Shown here one piece after another: positions 28,175 to 35,117 of a stretch of DNA of 64,000 nucleotides; positions within the stretch are counted from its first letter, which is position 1, and every line of letters begins with the position of its first letter. The DNA comes from a bacterium endosymbiont of Escarpia laminata (GTDB taxonomy: Bacteria > Pseudomonadota > Gammaproteobacteria > Chromatiales > Chromatiaceae). Under the pieces are notes generated by a model. The model was not told where the DNA came from, did not search any database, and was given only the letters and a program-made list of their open reading frames with translations. A program made the position numbers and the translations under genes. The stretch lies in the NCBI GenBank assembly GCA_003660235.1, contig QGON01000071.1:372001-436000 (forward strand), given 5' to 3'.

Positions 28175-29419
28175 TCAAAGAATGATGTCAAGACTTAGTA
28201 AAATACGCTTCATCGTATAGTCGTTGGAGCCTACTTCATCAAGCGGGCTTCCACCTCCGTCCGTCCGGTTCTTCGACCAGTCTGCCTGTGCGCGAAGCGA
28301 GGCGAATTTCCCAATCTGATAGCTGGCTGCTACCCCTGCTAGGTTTGTTTTATCTTTCCTGGTGGTATCGAGGTAATCGAACAGGGCAAGCCCGGAAAAC
28401 AGGGTGAGATGGATGTTGGAAGTCAATTGATAGGAGATATCCAGATCAAGAGCGGTTTCCAAATATCCGGAAGAGTCACTGAGGGTCGTCTCGTTGAGTG
28501 TTCTGTCACTTGAGAGTGACAGTTGCCACTTCTCTCTGGGTTGCCAGTATAGGCTGAGCGCAAAGTCAACGGCGCTGAGCCTACTGAACGCCGGTTCTTT
28601 ATACGCTTGTCCCAACCAACCCAGATAGGCCTCGAAATCGAAGGTATCACCCTGCTTCAAGTGTATCCCCACCGCACTGCGGAAACCATCGGAATCGCGT
28701 TGAAAACCCGCGTCATCAGTAGTTTGTTGATAGATCCGCTGTTCGCCTGATGCCTGGAGAAACCATGAAAAATCTTTTGTGTATCGCCTTTCCAGTCGAA
28801 GGGCAATGCTCCTGATATCCCGATCACGGTCGCCATTGTAAACCGGCCCTACCAGGCTTTCGCCATCTTCATAACGCCAAGTCTCCTGAATGACACCGGC
28901 ACGCAGTTTGTAATCTCCACGCTGGTGAAGAAGACCAATACTTACATCCTTAATATCGTAGACAACGGGGCTTAAGGTTCGTCGAATGTCGTTCGGAGAA
29001 GTTCGCTCTTCGTGTTTCAAATGGTACCCGGTTGCCAGCATGAAATGAGTGGTGCTGTCGGCAGCGACTAACGCACCGAGTTTCAACCAACCATCCGTAT
29101 AGTCTTCAAGGGAATTCGTCCGGTAGAAAGCCGACTCAACTCCAAGATCCAGAGAGAGACGTGCGGCATCCATGTCGAATTCTGCGGCGAGAGCCGGAGT
29201 GATGATGGCAGCCCAGTCGGAAACGGCGAAAGAGTCATCCGCATAAATATTATCGTTATATCTTTCTTCAAGCTCGAGCGAAAAAGAGAGGTTAAGATTA
29301 TCGCTTTCCTTCGGCATCGAAGGTGCTTCATTCGCATAACCACGAAAAGATAGTGTACAGAGCAACAAGCTTAACCAAATCCAGGGTACCCGATTAGCGC
29401 GGAAGAGTCGTTTATTCAT
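28175..29419 (-). CDS. Outer membrane beta-barrel protein
   Basis: A 414-residue exported protein. The signal peptide is WIWLSLLLCTLSFRGYA. The mature protein begins with LNLSFSLELEERYNDNIYADD, a typical first strand of the BBP2-type outer-membrane beta-barrels, and continues as alternating amphipathic strands with Trp/Tyr girdles (YLGWLGQAYKEP, FSWFLQASGEQR). It ends with a hydrophobic strand RILLSLDIIL, though not the usual final aromatic residue. It converges on the sensor kinase with 23 bases between the stops. A candidate regulator box lies 28-43 bases upstream of the start. Cargo and role are unknown. Confidence 0.75.
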   Translation of the reverse strand: MNKRLFRANRVPWIWLSLLLCTLSFRGYANEAPSMPKESDNLNLSFSLELEERYNDNIYADDSFAVSDWAAIITPALAAEFDMDAARLSLDLGVESAFYRTNSLEDYTDGWLKLGALVAADSTTHFMLATGYHLKHEERTSPNDIRRTLSPVVYDIKDVSIGLLHQRGDYKLRAGVIQETWRYEDGESLVGPVYNGDRDRDIRSIALRLERRYTKDFSWFLQASGEQRIYQQTTDDAGFQRDSDGFRSAVGIHLKQGDTFDFEAYLGWLGQAYKEPAFSRLSAVDFALSLYWQPREKWQLSLSSDRTLNETTLSDSSGYLETALDLDISYQLTSNIHLTLFSGLALFDYLDTTRKDKTNLAGVAASYQIGKFASLRAQADWSKNRTDGGGSPLDEVGSNDYTMKRILLSLDIIL

Positions 29420-29446
29420 CTATATATTCAGGGTAACGCGCCGAAA

Positions 29447-29462
29447 GGAAACATATAGAAAC
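29447..29462 (-). promoter_or_regulatory. Candidate GTTTCY-N4-GTTTCY box upstream of the beta-barrel gene
   Basis: Read on the minus strand, GTTTCT and GTTTCC are ten bases apart, 28 bases upstream of the beta-barrel start. They resemble the GTTTCA pairs upstream of the response regulator and the DUF2202 gene, each with one deviating base. Confidence 0.35.
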
Positions 29463-29678
29463 AACCTTCTGGAATCTCTGATTCAATATCATATTCGCTC
29501 TTTGGCTCGTAAATGCTACATCCAGTAGCACTACTCAAGCATAGCGAAAAATATCAACCAGCATAACCTATCCTGATTACCCCTGTTACTCAGTCACTAT
29601 TGGGCTGAATTGCTGTCGACTTGGCATGCGTCTGAGCTGACGTGACAGAATACATCAAGTGGATTTATTTCAAAGAGA

Positions 29679-30122
29679 TCAGGAATCCGTATTTTCCACC
29701 GGACATCCAAATGCATCGGTCTTGATACCGCGCGGGGTGTTGGGGCACTTGTCACGATAATCAGGAGTCCCGTCGAGGTCGCTGTGTTTCGGACAACCGT
29801 TGGGGGCGATTCCCATGCTGAGCGTTTGAGATGTGTCTTCCGGGCAGTAGTCCCGACTGTTGACGATGCCGTCACCGTCATTGTCAGGCTCACAGCCATG
29901 GGCATCCACCGGATAGGCCCGTGGGCCAGGTTTCAAACGTTCCTGATTGACGGCTGTGGCGTATTTGAAATCGGCCGGTAATTTTTTCAACTGGGCAGTA
30001 TTCGGGCAGCGATCCAGGGCATCGACCACTCCGTCATGATCGCTATCGGAAGCAACGGCATTAGCACTACCCGCAATGAATACGGCAAGCAGAAGCACAG
30101 CGCCAACGGGTTTCTTGCTCAT
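29679..30122 (-). CDS. Secreted thrombospondin type 3 repeat (calcium-binding) protein
   Basis: A 147-residue exported protein. The signal peptide is GAVLLLAVFIAGSANAVA. The mature chain is made of Asp-rich TSP3 repeats: DSDHDGVVDALDRCPNT, DNDGDGIVNSRDYCPED and HSDLDGTPDYRDKCPNT, with the usual paired cysteines (AHGCEPD, PNGCPK, AFGCPV). Such repeats bind calcium and often precede an OmpA-like domain; here no OmpA domain follows, so it is either a short stand-alone form or a truncated relative. It lies between the beta-barrel and DUF2202 genes, all on the minus strand, separated by about 260 and 100 bases. Confidence 0.78.
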   Translation of the reverse strand: MSKKPVGAVLLLAVFIAGSANAVASDSDHDGVVDALDRCPNTAQLKKLPADFKYATAVNQERLKPGPRAYPVDAHGCEPDNDGDGIVNSRDYCPEDTSQTLSMGIAPNGCPKHSDLDGTPDYRDKCPNTPRGIKTDAFGCPVENTDS

Positions 30123-30219
30123 GTCAGGTCGCTTTTGAAGGTAAGGGCAGTCGCGATGCGGAGCGCTGAACTCCTAATCCGCATCGCAACCTCTTCGATA
30201 GACGGGAGAGCCTGCTCCA

Positions 30220-30927
30220 TTATCGACTTAAGATCGCATCCACATCTTCCTGGCTCAGGTACTGGGCCTCGTAATTGTCCACACCGATGACTGCTTCGAT
30301 CTGGCCCACATAGGCGCGCAAATGGCTCTCTGAACCGTCGATCAGCGAACGATAGGCGTTGATCAAACCACTCTCATCGGTGTAGTTGAGACCACAGGGG
30401 TCGTTATAACCTGCGTCCACCATCACTTGCGGGCAACCCGCGATGTCATGCATATCCAGTTCTTCGATATAGGCACCAACATAGAGGGCGTCCAGCTCAC
30501 TGCTGACGGCTGCAGCGGTGAGCGCCGCAAACTTCTCATCGAAGTACCAGCCCCACTCCTCACCAGTGAACACGCCGATGCTCTGTGGCAGGTTGTTGGT
30601 ATCGGGATTGGGATCTTCCAGGCCATACTGAGCAAGCTTGTCACGCATGGTATCGGTGTGAGTCTGCTCGGAAGTGGTGGCGATTTTGTTGAACACGCCC
30701 TGATCGGGATACCACTCTGCGAGTCTCAGGTAGACATCACGTGCCAGTTTTTCCTCTTCCCGCATGAAGGTGAGATGAGAGGCTTCATTGGCGTCCAGCC
30801 CGGAGGAACCAATACCTCTGTTGTTACCACCGCTTCTGCCTTTGCCACCACCCGCTGCAAGGACGTTGGTAGAGATCAGGACGACTGCGATGGAGGCAAC
30901 GATAGCGGTTTTAATTTGGCTTTTCAT
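30220..30927 (-). CDS. DUF2202 domain (ferritin-like) secreted protein
   Basis: A 235-residue exported protein. A signal peptide (IVASIAVVLISTNVLAA) is followed by a Gly-rich linker GGGKGRSGGNNRG and a DUF2202 domain of ferritin-like helical type. Candidate metal ligands are in LTFMREEEKLARDVYLRLAE and SEQTHTDTMRDKLAQYGL, plus the C-terminal GSESHLRAYVGQIEAVIG; the E-x3-E and E-x2-H patterns are what a di-iron bundle would need, but binding is not established. Two cysteines flank DAGYND. About 100 bases upstream lies an unusual array of six GTTTCA-like half-sites. Confidence 0.82.
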   Translation of the reverse strand: MKSQIKTAIVASIAVVLISTNVLAAGGGKGRSGGNNRGIGSSGLDANEASHLTFMREEEKLARDVYLRLAEWYPDQGVFNKIATTSEQTHTDTMRDKLAQYGLEDPNPDTNNLPQSIGVFTGEEWGWYFDEKFAALTAAAVSSELDALYVGAYIEELDMHDIAGCPQVMVDAGYNDPCGLNYTDESGLINAYRSLIDGSESHLRAYVGQIEAVIGVDNYEAQYLSQEDVDAILSR

Positions 30928-31031
30928 AGAGTTATTTCCTCAAAGGTCTTTTTGTACCAGACTGTTTGGTTGTGATTCCAGCTGCTCGCCAGAGATGCCA
31001 CATAGACTAGGAAACAAAACCTGCTTTAGGG

Positions 31032-31108
31032 GTTTCAAGGTGTTGCACTGGGAGGAAAATGGTTTCAGGACGTTACAGTGCGGCGAATAATCTGTTTCAA
31101 ATGTTTCA
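31032..31108 (+). promoter_or_regulatory. Array of six GTTTCA-type half-sites upstream of the DUF2202 gene
   Basis: Three pairs are visible: GTTTCA/GTTGCA at 31032 and 31042, GTTTCA/GTTACA at 31062 and 31072, GTTTCA/GTTTCA at 31094 and 31103. Within pairs the spacing is 9-10 bases; between pairs it is 30 and 32 bases, so all sites fall on one helix face. The array sits 105-181 bases upstream of the DUF2202 start, in a 381-base gap before the tetR start that shows no gene. It is a likely site for cooperative binding of an OmpR-type regulator. Confidence 0.6.
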
Positions 31109-31273
31109 GGACGCCGAACGGTGACGAGTACAACGAGGATCTTTTGAGCAGTCAGGATGAGAGGGTCAGGCCTTGAGCAGCAATTTGCCGTCTATTGCAG
31201 ATCCTTCCTGACCACAAGATACAATATTCATGATGCCACGCTCTGCATTATCCGCGCTTGATAAAAATAGCAC

Positions 31274-31301
31274 TTGACTTGACCGACCGGTCTATTATAC
31301 T
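31274..31301 (+). promoter_or_regulatory. tetR promoter with embedded operator
   Basis: TTGACT (31274-31279) and TATACT (31296-31301) form a strong sigma-70 promoter with a 16-base spacer. The spacer contains GACCGACCGGTC (31281-31292), a GACC-N4-GGTC palindrome repeated upstream of tusA. This resembles the NemR box TAGACC-N4-GGTCTA. Repressor bound here would block the polymerase, so autorepression is expected. The start site falls at or just before the ATG, so the transcript may be nearly leaderless. Confidence 0.75.
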
Positions 31302-31308
31302 TCACGCC

Positions 31309-31917
31309 ATGAATGTTGAGCACGACACAAGAACCCGTATCCTCTCCACCGCCCGTGAACTTTTTCATGGCAGGAGTTATGCCGACGTGGGCATCAAGGA
31401 GATATGCGATCTTGCGAAGGTACAAAAGGGGAGCTTTTACCATTTTTTCCCTTCCAAGCAGGATCTGGCCCTGGCGGTCATTGATGACATGGCCGATGAC
31501 TGGGCACACGGTTTTGTGGCTGAGGCCTTCGACCAGAATCTTCCACCGCTTGAACGCCTCGACTATATGATCGATGCTGCTTACTACTGGCAGAAGGCGG
31601 CCAAGGATATCGAGGGCCGTATGCCAGGCTGCCTGTTCGGCAACCTGGCCCTCGAGATCAGCACCCGCGACGATGTGTTACGGGCCAAACTCAATGCGGT
31701 TTTTGATAAAGCCAGTAGACGTTTTCATGAAGCCCTCGATCAGGCAGTTGAGCTGGGAGAAATTCCCCCACTAGACAGCGAGGCCACCGCAGCAGCCATG
31801 CTCGCCTTCCTTGAAGGGATCATTCTGCTGGCAAAAACCAGGAATAACCCTGAAGTGATTCGCGACTTGGGTCCTGCCATCAAGACACTTCGCATCGAGT
31901 TGGCCCACCCAAATTAG
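31309..31917 (+). CDS. TetR/AcrR family regulator, NemR-like
   Basis: A 202-residue repressor. The N-terminal helix-turn-helix is ILSTARELFHGRSYADVGIKEICDLAKVQKGSFYHFFPSK in pattern, the segment KGSFYHFF being the NemR/AcuR-type recognition helix. The ligand domain contains MPGCLFGNLALEIS; its cysteine, C108, aligns with the redox-active C106 of E. coli NemR (GCL motif), which senses electrophiles and hypochlorite. A start at 31258 is possible, but that region holds the promoter and operator, so the ATG at 31309 is chosen. It lies just upstream of tusA-dsrE2 and shares their operator. Control of that pair is inferred. Confidence 0.85.
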   Translation: MNVEHDTRTRILSTARELFHGRSYADVGIKEICDLAKVQKGSFYHFFPSKQDLALAVIDDMADDWAHGFVAEAFDQNLPPLERLDYMIDAAYYWQKAAKDIEGRMPGCLFGNLALEISTRDDVLRAKLNAVFDKASRRFHEALDQAVELGEIPPLDSEATAAAMLAFLEGIILLAKTRNNPEVIRDLGPAIKTLRIELAHPN

Positions 31918-31940
31918 CGACTATTTTTTTGCCCTTCATG

Positions 31941-31970
31941 TTGACCGACCGGTCATCTATGAAGTAATCA
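31941..31970 (+). promoter_or_regulatory. Operator and probable promoter of tusA-dsrE2
   Basis: The 14-base sequence TTGACCGACCGGTC occurs here exactly as in the tetR promoter. TTGACC (31941-31946) can serve as -35 with a weak TAATCA (31965-31970) as -10, 18 bases apart. The operator at 31943-31954 overlaps the -35 box. Location: 25 bases after the tetR stop and about 25 before the tusA ATG. Confidence 0.65.
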
Positions 31971-31994
31971 CATCCAAAGCGAAAGGAGAGACCC

Positions 31995-32225
31995 ATGACA
32001 GAAACAGCACACACATTGGACGCAAGAGGCCTGAACTGCCCGCTCCCTATTCTCAGGGCCAAGAAGGCGATAGCTGCATTGGCCTCTGGAGAAATCCTGG
32101 AGGTCATTGCAACAGATCCCGGATCAGTGAAAGACCTGGACTCATTCTGCAGCCAGACCGGCCATGAAATGGTCTCCAGCGAAGAGGCTGACGATGGGTT
32201 TGTCTTCCTCATCCGCAAAGCATGA
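31995..32225 (+). CDS. tusA: TusA family sulfurtransferase
   Basis: A 76-residue cytoplasmic sulfur carrier. The TusA signature is LDARGLNCPLPILRAKKAI with the persulfide-carrying C15 in the CPxP motif; the rest keeps the beta-alpha-beta-alpha fold (GEILEVIATDPGSVKDLDSFC ... FVFLIRKA). A second cysteine is in FCSQTGHE. It has a strong ribosome-binding site (aaaggagag) and is followed 19 bases later by a DsrE2-like gene. In sulfur oxidisers TusA passes sulfane sulfur between DsrE-type proteins and the Dsr or Hdr-like pathways; it also serves tRNA thiolation. Confidence 0.93.
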   Translation: MTETAHTLDARGLNCPLPILRAKKAIAALASGEILEVIATDPGSVKDLDSFCSQTGHEMVSSEEADDGFVFLIRKA

Positions 32226-32244
32226 TTCTGCAAGGAGAAAAACG

Positions 32245-32850
32245 ATGAACAGTACCGCACCGGTTATCGATATGCCGACGAAAGATCTCAATGCCTGGTT
32301 CAACCAGCGCTTCGACGAAAAGATGGCTGAACGCGAAGCAGCCCACACCCCATCCATGACCATTATCGCCACCAAGGGAACCTTGGACATGGCCTACCCG
32401 CCCTTCATTCTCGCATCAACGGCGGCTGCACTGGGATGGGATGTTTCAATATTCTTTACCTTTTACGGATTGAGCCTGTTGAAAAAGCAGCTGGATCTCA
32501 AGGTAAGCCCACTGGGCAATCCAGCCATGCCCATGAAATTACCGGAGGGACCTTCATGGATCAGAGGTAAGGAGCTTCCCATTCCCACTTCCATCATGGC
32601 GTTGGTTCCAGGTTTTGAAAATATGGCAACCTCTATGATGCAGAAGACCATGGACAAGAAAGGTATCGCACGCATTGAAGAGCTGAGAGAGTTGTGCGCC
32701 GAAGCCGAAGTTAAACTTGTCGCCTGTCAAATGACCGTTGATCTTTTTGACCACGACCAAGACGATTTCATCCCGGAAATCCACGAATGGGTTGGAGCCG
32801 CCAGTTTCCTGCCTCGGGCGCTGAAGGCCGATGTGAACCTGTTTGTCTGA
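32245..32850 (+). CDS. DsrE/DsrF-like family protein (DsrE2 type)
   Basis: A 201-residue protein of the DrsE_2 (peroxiredoxin-like DsrE) family. Marks are MTIIATKGTLDMAYPPFILA, FFTFYGLSLLKK with the following low-complexity methionine segment, and LVACQMTVDLF, whose C161 is the expected sulfur-binding cysteine; DFIPEIHEWVGAASFLPRA closes the domain. The segment AYPPFILASTAAALGWDVSIFFTF is hydrophobic but reads as the buried core rather than a clear membrane helix. The ATG at 32245 (after caaggag) was preferred to an extension inside tusA. The pairing with tusA matches the rhd-tusA-dsrE2 clusters of sulfur oxidisers, but no rhodanese gene is adjacent. Confidence 0.87.
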   Translation: MNSTAPVIDMPTKDLNAWFNQRFDEKMAEREAAHTPSMTIIATKGTLDMAYPPFILASTAAALGWDVSIFFTFYGLSLLKKQLDLKVSPLGNPAMPMKLPEGPSWIRGKELPIPTSIMALVPGFENMATSMMQKTMDKKGIARIEELRELCAEAEVKLVACQMTVDLFDHDQDDFIPEIHEWVGAASFLPRALKADVNLFV

Positions 32851-32855
32851 CAAGC

Positions 32856-32875
32856 GGGGGCATTGCCCCCCTTTT
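32856..32875 (+). terminator. Rho-independent terminator after dsrE2
   Basis: GGGGGC pairs with GCCCCC around the loop att, followed by C and TTTT. It starts six bases after the stop codon and closes the tusA-dsrE2 unit. Confidence 0.75.
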
Positions 32876-33021
32876 ATCACCCAAGTATCCGCCCTTCTCC
32901 CATTGAACATTTCAATGGCCAAAAAAGTTTGGGCACATTGAAAACTCACTGCATGCTGCCCGTATTGGGTTAAACTTTCCAAACAACCTATCATTAGATT
33001 CATCGAGTTTGGAGAGTGCCG

Positions 33022-33333
33022 ATGATGATTTTCAGAGCCGTACTTTTGGGGATTGCCTTGTGCGCCGCTTCGGTAGTCCAAGGCAGCGATATTGAAACCC
33101 TTAAGCAGCGGTGTGAGGCCGCCCGCGAGGCAAAACTTGCTCCGGAGAGGACGAAACTGATTGAAGAGTGTGCGGCCAAGCCACGCAATACCCGCGACTA
33201 TTGTGAACGTTTTTACAAAGATCACGGCAGTGGCGGCAAGACACAGGCTGGTGGCTACCGCCAACGGCAATTTCATGACCTTCCTGAATGCCGACAATAC
33301 TACGAGGCTGAAAAAGCGGCCAGAACACGCTGA
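33022..33333 (+). CDS. Small secreted cysteine-containing protein, unknown
   Basis: A 103-residue protein that I cannot name. A signal peptide (FRAVLLGIALCAASVVQG) precedes a charged mature chain with four cysteines (LKQRCEAARE, IEECAAKP, RDYCERFY, LPECRQYY), suggesting one or two disulfides in the periplasm. Length and pattern recall a conserved gammaproteobacterial hypothetical family. The ATG at 33022 follows ggagag; an upstream GTG at 33016 is possible. It stands alone between the tusA-dsrE2 terminator and the metal-efflux region. Confidence 0.65.
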   Translation: MMIFRAVLLGIALCAASVVQGSDIETLKQRCEAAREAKLAPERTKLIEECAAKPRNTRDYCERFYKDHGSGGKTQAGGYRQRQFHDLPECRQYYEAEKAARTR

Positions 33334-33374
33334 CGTCTCCAGACGCCACACGCCAACCCCTTACCGTTCTCAGG

Positions 33375-33403
33375 TTGACTAACCGGGTCACACACTCTAG
33401 ATT
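33375..33403 (+). promoter_or_regulatory. Possible promoter of the metal-efflux operon
   Basis: TTGACT (33375-33380) and TAGATT (33398-33403) are 17 bases apart, 30 bases before the first gene of the cluster. No MerR-type extended spacer is visible. Confidence 0.4.
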
Positions 33404-33433
33404 GACCGTATAACTCGATTCCCTAAGGAACCA

Positions 33434-33748
33434 ATGCTTCGTCGTCTATTAATCACATGGCTTATCGTCTCCATCCTCGGTTACGGGATGGCGCTGGCTG
33501 CTGATGTGCACAACGAACAGTCGATGGATCAAACTCACGAGATTGGTGATAACACAACACATCCTGCCGATGTGGACGATGCGAGCGACAGCGACCACTG
33601 CTGTCACGGAGTCATCCATCTATTGGGATTAAACCAGGCTGAAGCGATGAAACTGTCAGCCGATCACGGTATTTTGCGAACCCCTTATCCTGTTTCAAGA
33701 GTCTCATCTCCCCCTGCGTTTCTTTTCCGTCCTCCAATCTCTGCCTGA
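33434..33748 (+). CDS. CzcI-like small periplasmic metal-efflux accessory protein
   Basis: A 104-residue exported protein heading the metal-efflux operon. Signal peptide: LLITWLIVSILGYGMALA. The mature part is His/Asp/Cys rich: DVHNEQ, THEIGDNTTHPADVDDASDSDHCCHGVIHLLGL, which could hold divalent metal; the tail SPPAFLFRPPISA is the Pro-rich end seen in CzcI/DUF2946-type proteins. Such proteins precede czcCBA in several bacteria and are thought to modulate the pump. The family call rests on layout and composition, not on a firm motif. Confidence 0.6.
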   Translation: MLRRLLITWLIVSILGYGMALAADVHNEQSMDQTHEIGDNTTHPADVDDASDSDHCCHGVIHLLGLNQAEAMKLSADHGILRTPYPVSRVSSPPAFLFRPPISA

Positions 33749-33848
33749 TTTTCGTCTCACCTCACACCTGCAATAAACCTGCCTGCTGTTTGCTGGATCA
33801 GTGTTTGTAACAGGTTCTCTTTGATAACGAATTTACGGGACTCAGGTT

Positions 33849-35114
33849 ATGTCATTCTCCATCTGCAGGCATGCAGGCCTGTTCGCCTGTTTATTAACCT
33901 TAACTGCCTGGACGCAAGCTGCGAATTCCAAGGGGCAACCACCCCAAGATGTGGAAGTCCAGCAACTGACTGCCATCATCAACCATGCACTGGAATCAAA
34001 CCCGGAGATACTGGCAGCTAAAGCCGCCGTGGACGCCGCTCAGGCAAGGCTGACAGGCGCCGGTCTGCCATTGAATAACCCTGAACTGGAAATGGAGGCT
34101 GAACACACCGATATCAGTACCTACACCCTCGGCATCAGTCAGACCATTGACTGGTACAATAAACAGGGTGCCATGGAGCAGGCTGTGCGGGCGGAACTGA
34201 ATGTTGCCCGAACAGAGGTCAAGGCCCTGAGTCTGGTGAAGTCAGCGGAGCTTCTCAAAGCGATAGGCGGGATTGCCACCCACCACGAGATCACCACACT
34301 CTCCAAGCGCCGCACCGGGATACTGGAGCGCTTCTCCCAACTCGCCGAACAACGTCATGCAGCCGGTGACATCCCCCAAGTGGAGTTGGAACTGGCACGT
34401 CTCTCACTTGCAGAGGCTGTCATGCAATTTGCAGGAACTGGCAGCGAACTCATCCAGGTAAAAAGCGACTATTTCAGCCTCAGCGGCCAGGCACTGGACG
34501 ACAACATCAAGTTACCCGACCAGTTGCCAGCCAGCCTCTCCAGCACACTGGATGAAGAGGCGCTCGTGCGAAATCATCCCCAGGTGCAGGTTGCGCAGCT
34601 GATGGCAAAAGCTTTCCGGCAGCAGATTCATGCCGTGGATCAGGAACGTAAGGCCGACCCCACATTCGGCTTGAGAGCGGGGCGCGAAGAGAGTGAAAAC
34701 CTGCTTGCCCTCACCTTCTCCATCCCCCTGCAGCTCAGAAACAGTTTCCAAAGCAGTGTGAATGCCGCTCAGGCAGAGGCGCTGGCAGCGGAACAGGAGG
34801 CGCATCAGGCCTACCGGAATCTGTTAACCCGACTCAGGAGCGCACGGCAACGCTATAGGCTGATTACCAATGCATGGTCCCTGTGGATTTCCCATGGGCG
34901 CACCAGTCTGCACCAGCGTATCGATCTGCTGGAAGCCCTGTGGCAGGCCGGAGAGATGAGCACCACTGACTACCTGTTACAGGTGCAACAGACACTGGAT
35001 ACCCAGATCGCCGGGGTCAGACTCCACGGCGATCTGTGGAGCACCTGGGTCGATTGGTTGAGCGCCTCCGGCACCCTGGACTCGTGGTTGAACAAAACAT
35101 CGGAGGAGCAGTAA
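33849..35114 (+). CDS. TolC family outer membrane protein (CzcC-like)
   Basis: The outer-membrane channel of the tripartite heavy-metal pump, 421 residues. A signal peptide (GLFACLLTLTAWTQA) precedes two long-helix repeats typical of TolC proteins: LTAIINHALESNPEILAAKAAVDAA, LPLNNPELEMEAE, and the second half from FGLRAGREESENLLALTFSI. CzcC-type relatives share the LNNPELE motif. Three bases separate its stop from the czcB-like start, so it is clearly co-transcribed with the downstream pump genes. Confidence 0.88.
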   Translation: MSFSICRHAGLFACLLTLTAWTQAANSKGQPPQDVEVQQLTAIINHALESNPEILAAKAAVDAAQARLTGAGLPLNNPELEMEAEHTDISTYTLGISQTIDWYNKQGAMEQAVRAELNVARTEVKALSLVKSAELLKAIGGIATHHEITTLSKRRTGILERFSQLAEQRHAAGDIPQVELELARLSLAEAVMQFAGTGSELIQVKSDYFSLSGQALDDNIKLPDQLPASLSSTLDEEALVRNHPQVQVAQLMAKAFRQQIHAVDQERKADPTFGLRAGREESENLLALTFSIPLQLRNSFQSSVNAAQAEALAAEQEAHQAYRNLLTRLRSARQRYRLITNAWSLWISHGRTSLHQRIDLLEALWQAGEMSTTDYLLQVQQTLDTQIAGVRLHGDLWSTWVDWLSASGTLDSWLNKTSEEQ

Positions 35115-35117
35115 AAC

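Noticed and set aside
31032-31108. CRISPR-like array of GTTTCA repeats
   Set aside because: Repeats are 6 bases with helical spacing and no spacers of uniform length; fits a regulator array.
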